Made by a program: the position numbers and the translations under genes. A stretch of 5,222 bases of DNA, from positions 1 through 5,222 of the forward strand of contig JBCDBH010000408.1 of assembly GCA_039184055.1 (NCBI GenBank). The letters are read 5' to 3'. This DNA is from JBCDBH01 sp039184055. GTDB taxonomy: Bacteria; Acidobacteriota; Thermoanaerobaculia; Multivoradales; J023. Numbering within the stretch: the stretch's first letter is position 1; each line of letters opens with the position of its first letter. Of this stretch, positions 4,521 to 5,222 are shown in pieces. A model generated the notes under the pieces. It was given only the letters and a program-made list of their open reading frames with translations. It was not told the DNA's origin and searched no databases.

Positions 4521-5222
4521 TCATGGACGGTTCGCCGCTTCGAGCGCGGTGATCGCCATGGTGTCGACGATGTCGTCAGCCGAGCAACCACGGGAAAGAT
4601 CGTGCACGGGTCGGGCAAGCCCTCGAAGAAGAGGCCCGATGGCACGTGCTCCCGCTAAACGCTCGGTCAATTTGTAGGCGATATTACCGGAATTCAAATC
4701 CGGGAATATTAAGACGTTGGCATCGCCCCCGAGCGGACTGTCGGGCGCCTTGCGCCGCGCCACGTCCGGCACCAGAGCAGCATCACCCTGGAGCTCACCG
4801 TCGAAGGGGAAATCGACCTCTCGCTCGCGCAGATGCTCGACCGCGCGCTGAACGGGCACGACACGCTCGTGCATCGCGCTGCCACGGGTCGAAAACGACA
4901 GCAGCGCCACCCGTGGCGTGCCGCCGACAAAAAGGCGATAGGCCGCCGCGGCCTGCATCGCCACATCGGCGAGTTGTTCAGCATCGGGTACGGGCAACAC
5001 ACCACAATCGGCGTACACGAGGACGCGACCGTTACCCAAAACCATCAAAAAGCAGGATGTGACGACGGAATAACGCGGATCGACGCCGATGACCCGCAAG
5101 GCGGCGCGCAAGGTGTCGGCGGTGGTCGCGACCGCACCCATGACCGCGCCGTCGGCCGCATCGGTGGTCACCAACATATCGGCGTAGTACAGCGGGTTGC
5201 GGATCGCCACGGCGGCATCGGC
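4521..5222 (-). CDS. pta: Phosphate acetyltransferase, C-terminal part (5' end outside window)
   Basis: Only 233 residues are visible, and the frame is still open at the window edge; a GTG at 5210 is an internal codon (residue 5 here), not the start. Phosphate acetyltransferase interconverts acetyl-CoA plus phosphate with acetyl phosphate plus CoA, in the acetate/acetyl-CoA node of central metabolism. The PTA_PTB family is recognised from 'ADGAVMGAVATTADTLRAAL' near the left end, 'SSF/TSCFLM'-type strand (residues 55-60), 'SFSTRGSA' (109-116), 'DGELQGDAAL' (141-150), 'FPDLNSGNIAYKL' (173-185) and 'RPVHDLSRGCSADDIV' (204-219). Roughly the first quarter or more of the domain is missing, and an additional N-terminal domain cannot be excluded. 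A butyryltransferase of the same fold is possible but less likely given these motifs. purD follows 37 bases downstream. Confidence 0.9.
   Translation of the reverse strand, partial: ADAAVAIRNPLYYADMLVTTDAADGAVMGAVATTADTLRAALRVIGVDPRYSVVTSCFLMVLGNGRVLVYADCGVLPVPDAEQLADVAMQAAAAYRLFVGGTPRVALLSFSTRGSAMHERVVPVQRAVEHLREREVDFPFDGELQGDAALVPDVARRKAPDSPLGGDANVLIFPDLNSGNIAYKLTERLAGARAIGPLLRGLARPVHDLSRGCSADDIVDTMAITALEAANRP

Noticed and set aside
4484..4645. 54-residue N-terminal extension of PurD from an upstream start
   Set aside because: It overlaps the phosphate acetyltransferase coding region and lacks PurD character; the family begins at the MKVLVLG at 4483.

Overview
This is a GC-rich bacterial window. 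Every gene that can be supported lies on the minus strand, so transcription runs from high to low coordinates. The best lineage guess is Acidobacteriota or a near relative. The Hfq-like protein, with its 'NRKLIRP' start, long N-terminal extension and 'YYLKQMQ..TPMVV' core, resembles acidobacterial Hfq homologues as I remember them; no search was run, so this is an inference.

Reading in the direction of transcription, the right end holds the C-terminal two thirds of a phosphate acetyltransferase, which runs off the window. A complete purD (GAR synthetase) follows after 37 bases. A 134-base gap then carries a 16-base perfect palindrome and a good sigma70-like promoter. This promoter drives a RicT/YaaT-type PSP1 protein, whose stop codon overlaps by four bases (ATGA) the start of an Hfq-like Sm protein. 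After a 95-base gap with an 8-bp perfect hairpin and a Shine-Dalgarno-led minicistron come a small zinc-ribbon-like protein of unknown function and, 6 bases later, a radical SAM enzyme of the AmmeMemoRadiSam type (AmrS). The RicT-Hfq pair looks like an RNA-metabolism unit. The last two genes form a tight pair of unknown pathway.

The left 511 bases contain no supportable gene but are highly structured. Two elements of about 194 bases (22-215 and 313-505) face each other. They share their layout, a 28/29-base core and an exact 13-base T-tract motif. Each is also a long imperfect palindrome whose arms differ between the copies but remain self-complementary within each copy. Inside each is a hairpin followed directly by a T-tract, so the simplest reading is a pair of opposed intrinsic terminators, one for the amrS operon and one for an unseen convergent gene to the left. 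The conserved long-range symmetry goes beyond what a terminator needs and is the most unusual signal in the window.
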